Origin: Dissophora ornata
Lineage: Eukaryota; Mortierellomycota; Mortierellomycetes; Mortierellales; Mortierellaceae
Assembly: GCA_025201705.1 (NCBI GenBank)
Contig: MU617304.1
Coordinates: forward strand, 1 to 16,385
DNA: 16,385 nt
Direction of reading: 5' to 3'
In this document: in pieces, positions 14,611 to 16,385 of the stretch
Numbering within the stretch: position 1 is the first letter of the stretch
Layout of the letters: each line of letters starts with the position of its first letter
The notes under the pieces: model-generated
Told to the model about the DNA's origin: nothing
Databases searched by the model: none
Seen by the model: the letters and a program-made list of their open reading frames with translations, nothing else
Program-made: the position numbers and the translations under genes

Positions 14611-15193
14611 TTGGCCTGAAAGCCTTTGAGGCGGAAAGCGAAGTTTTTTAGTGTTCTGGACAGGATCCTCGCTGAGCAAATAAAAAGAAAGTGTGCTGTA
14701 AGAGGGCCTGTACTCTGAACATTACACCAAAACTCTTCCAAATCATGGCGAAGAGAAAATACAACGCAACTCAGCGGCGTGCATTTTGCAGCAATTTCGG
14801 CCACACTTGCTGCCCCATGAACCCCAAGAGAGCACGTCTCCAATCTCCGTCTGCGTCTATTTCACTTGATGCTGAGGGCTAAGCTGACATGGAGAACGGT
14901 CGAACGCCTGAAGCCGGCGCTTCCTATGAGTCAAGTCATGCAGCAGCATTTCAGCAGGTCCAGTCTTTGCTGTTGGCTGCATTTACAGGAGTGGAGACTG
15001 TTTCATACAAGCGTCTTGGTCGAGGTGTATTCCCTTTTTTTTTCTTTGGCCTATGAAATAACGCCAAATGCCCGTTGTCTTCTCTTTTGACCCTTACAAT
15101 GGAGCGAGCTCAAAACTCCACTCTCCGAGATCCAGCATTCTCTGTATGCTGCCGTCAGGGTAAAGCTGTCTTGGATCCTATCCCTAGACCCCC

Positions 15194-15601
15194 GATGTCC
15201 TGTACAATCTCTATACTGGCACGAACGTTGAGAAGGACATCTCGAAAAGGTTTCTGGAACACATAAGGACCTTTAACACCACCTTCCCCTTCACATCTAC
15301 CGGATGCCAGTTGCATCTCTCAGTTATGAATTGCCGAGGGCCACCGACGATCCGTATCCACGGTGAGGTCTATCCAGGCGAAGGAAGACTGCAGAAGTTC
15401 GCTCAGCTGTACATAAACAACACAGAACACGCCAGTAACCGTATCGAACTCATCACTCGAAGTATCAGAGAAGTTCGACAGGATCGGCGTATCGTGGACG
15501 ATCTGCAAGAGATGATGAGCCGGAACCCATGGGCACAGCAGTGTAGAAATATCGGGGAGCGAGACTTGACCGTGAACGATATCTTCGGAAAAGTTGTCGC
15601 G
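15194..15601 (+). pseudogene. Helitron protein fragment, best preserved N-terminal block
   Basis: This open stretch reads DVLYNLYTGTNVEKDISKRF through the FTSTG, GPPTIRIHGEVYP and KFAQLYINNTE motifs to NPWAQQCRNIGER and then directly to DLTVNDIFGKVVAF. The two last parts are normally separated by a long domain, so the join at about 15556-15570 marks an internal deletion that happens to keep the frame. The stretch is part of the larger Helitron remnant. Confidence 0.75.
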
Positions 15602-15645
15602 TTTTGTGTCCGTAGTAGAGCTCCAAAAGCGAGGTCTCCAACACG

Positions 15646-16120
15646 CTGATCCTTGCGCCAGAAGACAAGCCCCGGACGCTCGAGGATATAGATCGCTTCA
15701 TATCTGCCGAGATTCCAGATCCTGCTGCACATCCGCGGGCTTACGAGACGGTGAAAAAGTGCATGGTCCATCGCCTCTGTGGTCCAAAAAATCCAGCAAC
15801 CGACTGTATGGAGAATCAAAAGTGCGGCAAGAACTTCCCAAAGGCGTTTCTGGAATCAACGACCTGTACAGAAGACGGATACCCCATATACCGACGCCGT
15901 GACAATGGCCGTACTTTTACCTTTGACGCCAATGCAGGAAGGAGTCGACGAGTAGTTGAAAACCGTTCGATCGTCCCGCATAACCTGCACTTGGCCGCAA
16001 AGTATGATGCTTACATCAATGTAGAGATCCGCACGAGCATCATCGCAGTGAATTACCTATTCAAATACATTTACAAAGGTCATGATCGTGCCACCATTTG
16101 CATTAGCCGAGGAAACGCTA
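15646..16120 (+). pseudogene. Helitron protein fragment with Y2 tyrosine motif
   Basis: The frame is open from the third break onward and shows LEDIDRFISAEIPDP, CMVHRLCGPKNPATDC, GRSRRVVENRSIVPHN, the YLFKYIYKGHDRATICIS motif and then loses resemblance to Helitrons at about 16105-16120. The frame stays open to 16365 with a Gly/Pro/Leu-rich sequence that I do not recognise. The two tyrosines of the YLFKY motif are intact. Confidence 0.75.
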
Positions 16121-16385
16121 TCCCAAGAAGAAACGGGGAAGCTCCAGAAACGAGCGGGTCTACACATACACTAACATGCGGGTGGCTGTCAACCATGCCA
16201 ACCAATGGTTCATTGATTTTTCTGCTTCACGTTGGAGAGGGCCCTGGACCAACAGTCGCAGTCGGAGACCACCACAAGTCCTCTTTGCCCCTCTCCTGCA
16301 ATAGGAAGACAGGAACAGGAGTTGGAGCAATGATGGGGATCTTATTACTAGAACTACAGCTATAAATATATACAAGTTGGGTCTG
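16121..16385. other. Sequence after the Helitron break, unassigned
   Basis: No frame continues the Helitron pattern expected after YKGHDRA (a conserved Tyr/Leu-rich segment leading to the helicase). The region ends AT-rich (TATAAATATATA at 16363-16374). I could not find a Helitron 3' end (hairpin followed by CTRR). Confidence 0.5.

Larger units (their letters stand above)
13407..14744. other. Gene-poor intergenic region
   Basis: These 1338 nt lie between the FIRRM-like stop and the Helitron remnant. They hold the polyadenylation signal of the FIRRM-like gene, two perfect palindromes (13446-13461 and 13991-14004), a doubtful spliced mini-ORF starting at 13527, and degenerate tandem repeats (14423-14610). 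Open frames of 60-80 codons on both strands overlap one another and resemble nothing I know. No tRNA cloverleaf was recognised. Confidence 0.6.
14745..16120 (+). mobile_element. Decayed Helitron Rep/helicase remnant
   Basis: Blocks of Helitron protein follow one another on the plus strand. Block A (14745 to about 15188) runs from MAKRKYNATQRRAF to VCCRQGKAVLDPIPRPP, with in-frame stops at 14880 and 15054. A 1-nt shift in the C run 15189-15193 leads to block B: DVLYNLYTGT, FPFTSTGCQ, CRGPPTIRIHGEVYPGEG, FAQLYI. A second shift in the T run 15602-15605 gives block C, VVELQKRGLQHA. A third break near 15645 gives block D: APEDKPRTLEDIDRF, CMVHRLCG, KNFPKAF, DGYPIYRRRDNGR, YINVEIRTSI and YLFKYIYKGHD. 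In Helitrons the QKRGLPHAH region is the HUH nickase motif and YLFKYIYK carries the two tyrosines. About 300 residues usually present between the RIHG region and IFGKVVAY are absent, and no PIF1-type helicase domain follows. Helitrons move by rolling-circle replication; this copy cannot encode an active protein. Confidence 0.87.

Overview
The window looks like nuclear DNA of a filamentous or early-diverging fungus. Genes are closely packed and carry many short GT-AG introns (about 50-200 nt, several with CTRAY-like branch sites). The protein set is eukaryotic and the polyadenylation signals are AATAAA-type. I cannot fix the phylum from sequence alone; Basidiomycota and Mucoromycota/Mortierellomycotina are both possible. 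Genes must be assembled from exons, because no intact protein except the long acidic exon of the acetyltransferase is visible as one reading frame.

Left part, minus strand (1-8455): three genes lie in tandem, reading right to left. At the left edge is the 5' portion of Pescadillo/Nop7, a 60S ribosome-biogenesis factor that runs off the window. Upstream of it is a nine-exon MYST-family histone acetyltransferase of the MOZ/KAT6-Sas3 type (6138 to 1234, 1338 aa). It has a complete N-terminal double PHD finger, an intact MYST catalytic core and a very long acidic tail. Next comes a secreted S1/P1-type zinc nuclease (7933 to 6572, 340 aa). The Nop7 and acetyltransferase genes share an identical 10-mer around CACGTG about 170 nt upstream of their start codons.

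Middle (8456-13406): a divergent pair is separated by only 179 bp. On the minus strand is an NME6-type nucleoside diphosphate kinase of 4 exons and 158 aa. On the plus strand is a 15-exon gene for a helical protein of about 940 aa that I assign tentatively to the FIRRM/C1orf112/FLIP (DUF4487) family, partners of the FIGNL1 AAA-ATPase in RAD51 control. All exon phases close in both models.

Right part (13407-16385): a 1.3 kb stretch holds no convincing gene, only a weak spliced mini-ORF, two short palindromes and degenerate tandem repeats. It is followed by a decayed Helitron Rep/helicase remnant on the plus strand from 14745 to about 16120. The remnant has in-frame stops, frameshifts, a lost HUH histidine, a large internal deletion and no helicase end. 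The most unusual items are the MOZ-like acetyltransferase with its repeat-built acidic tail, the Tyr-for-Trp change at the zinc site of the S1/P1 nuclease, the fungal FIRRM-like gene behind a bidirectional promoter, and the Helitron relic. I did not find a clearly new multi-gene system.
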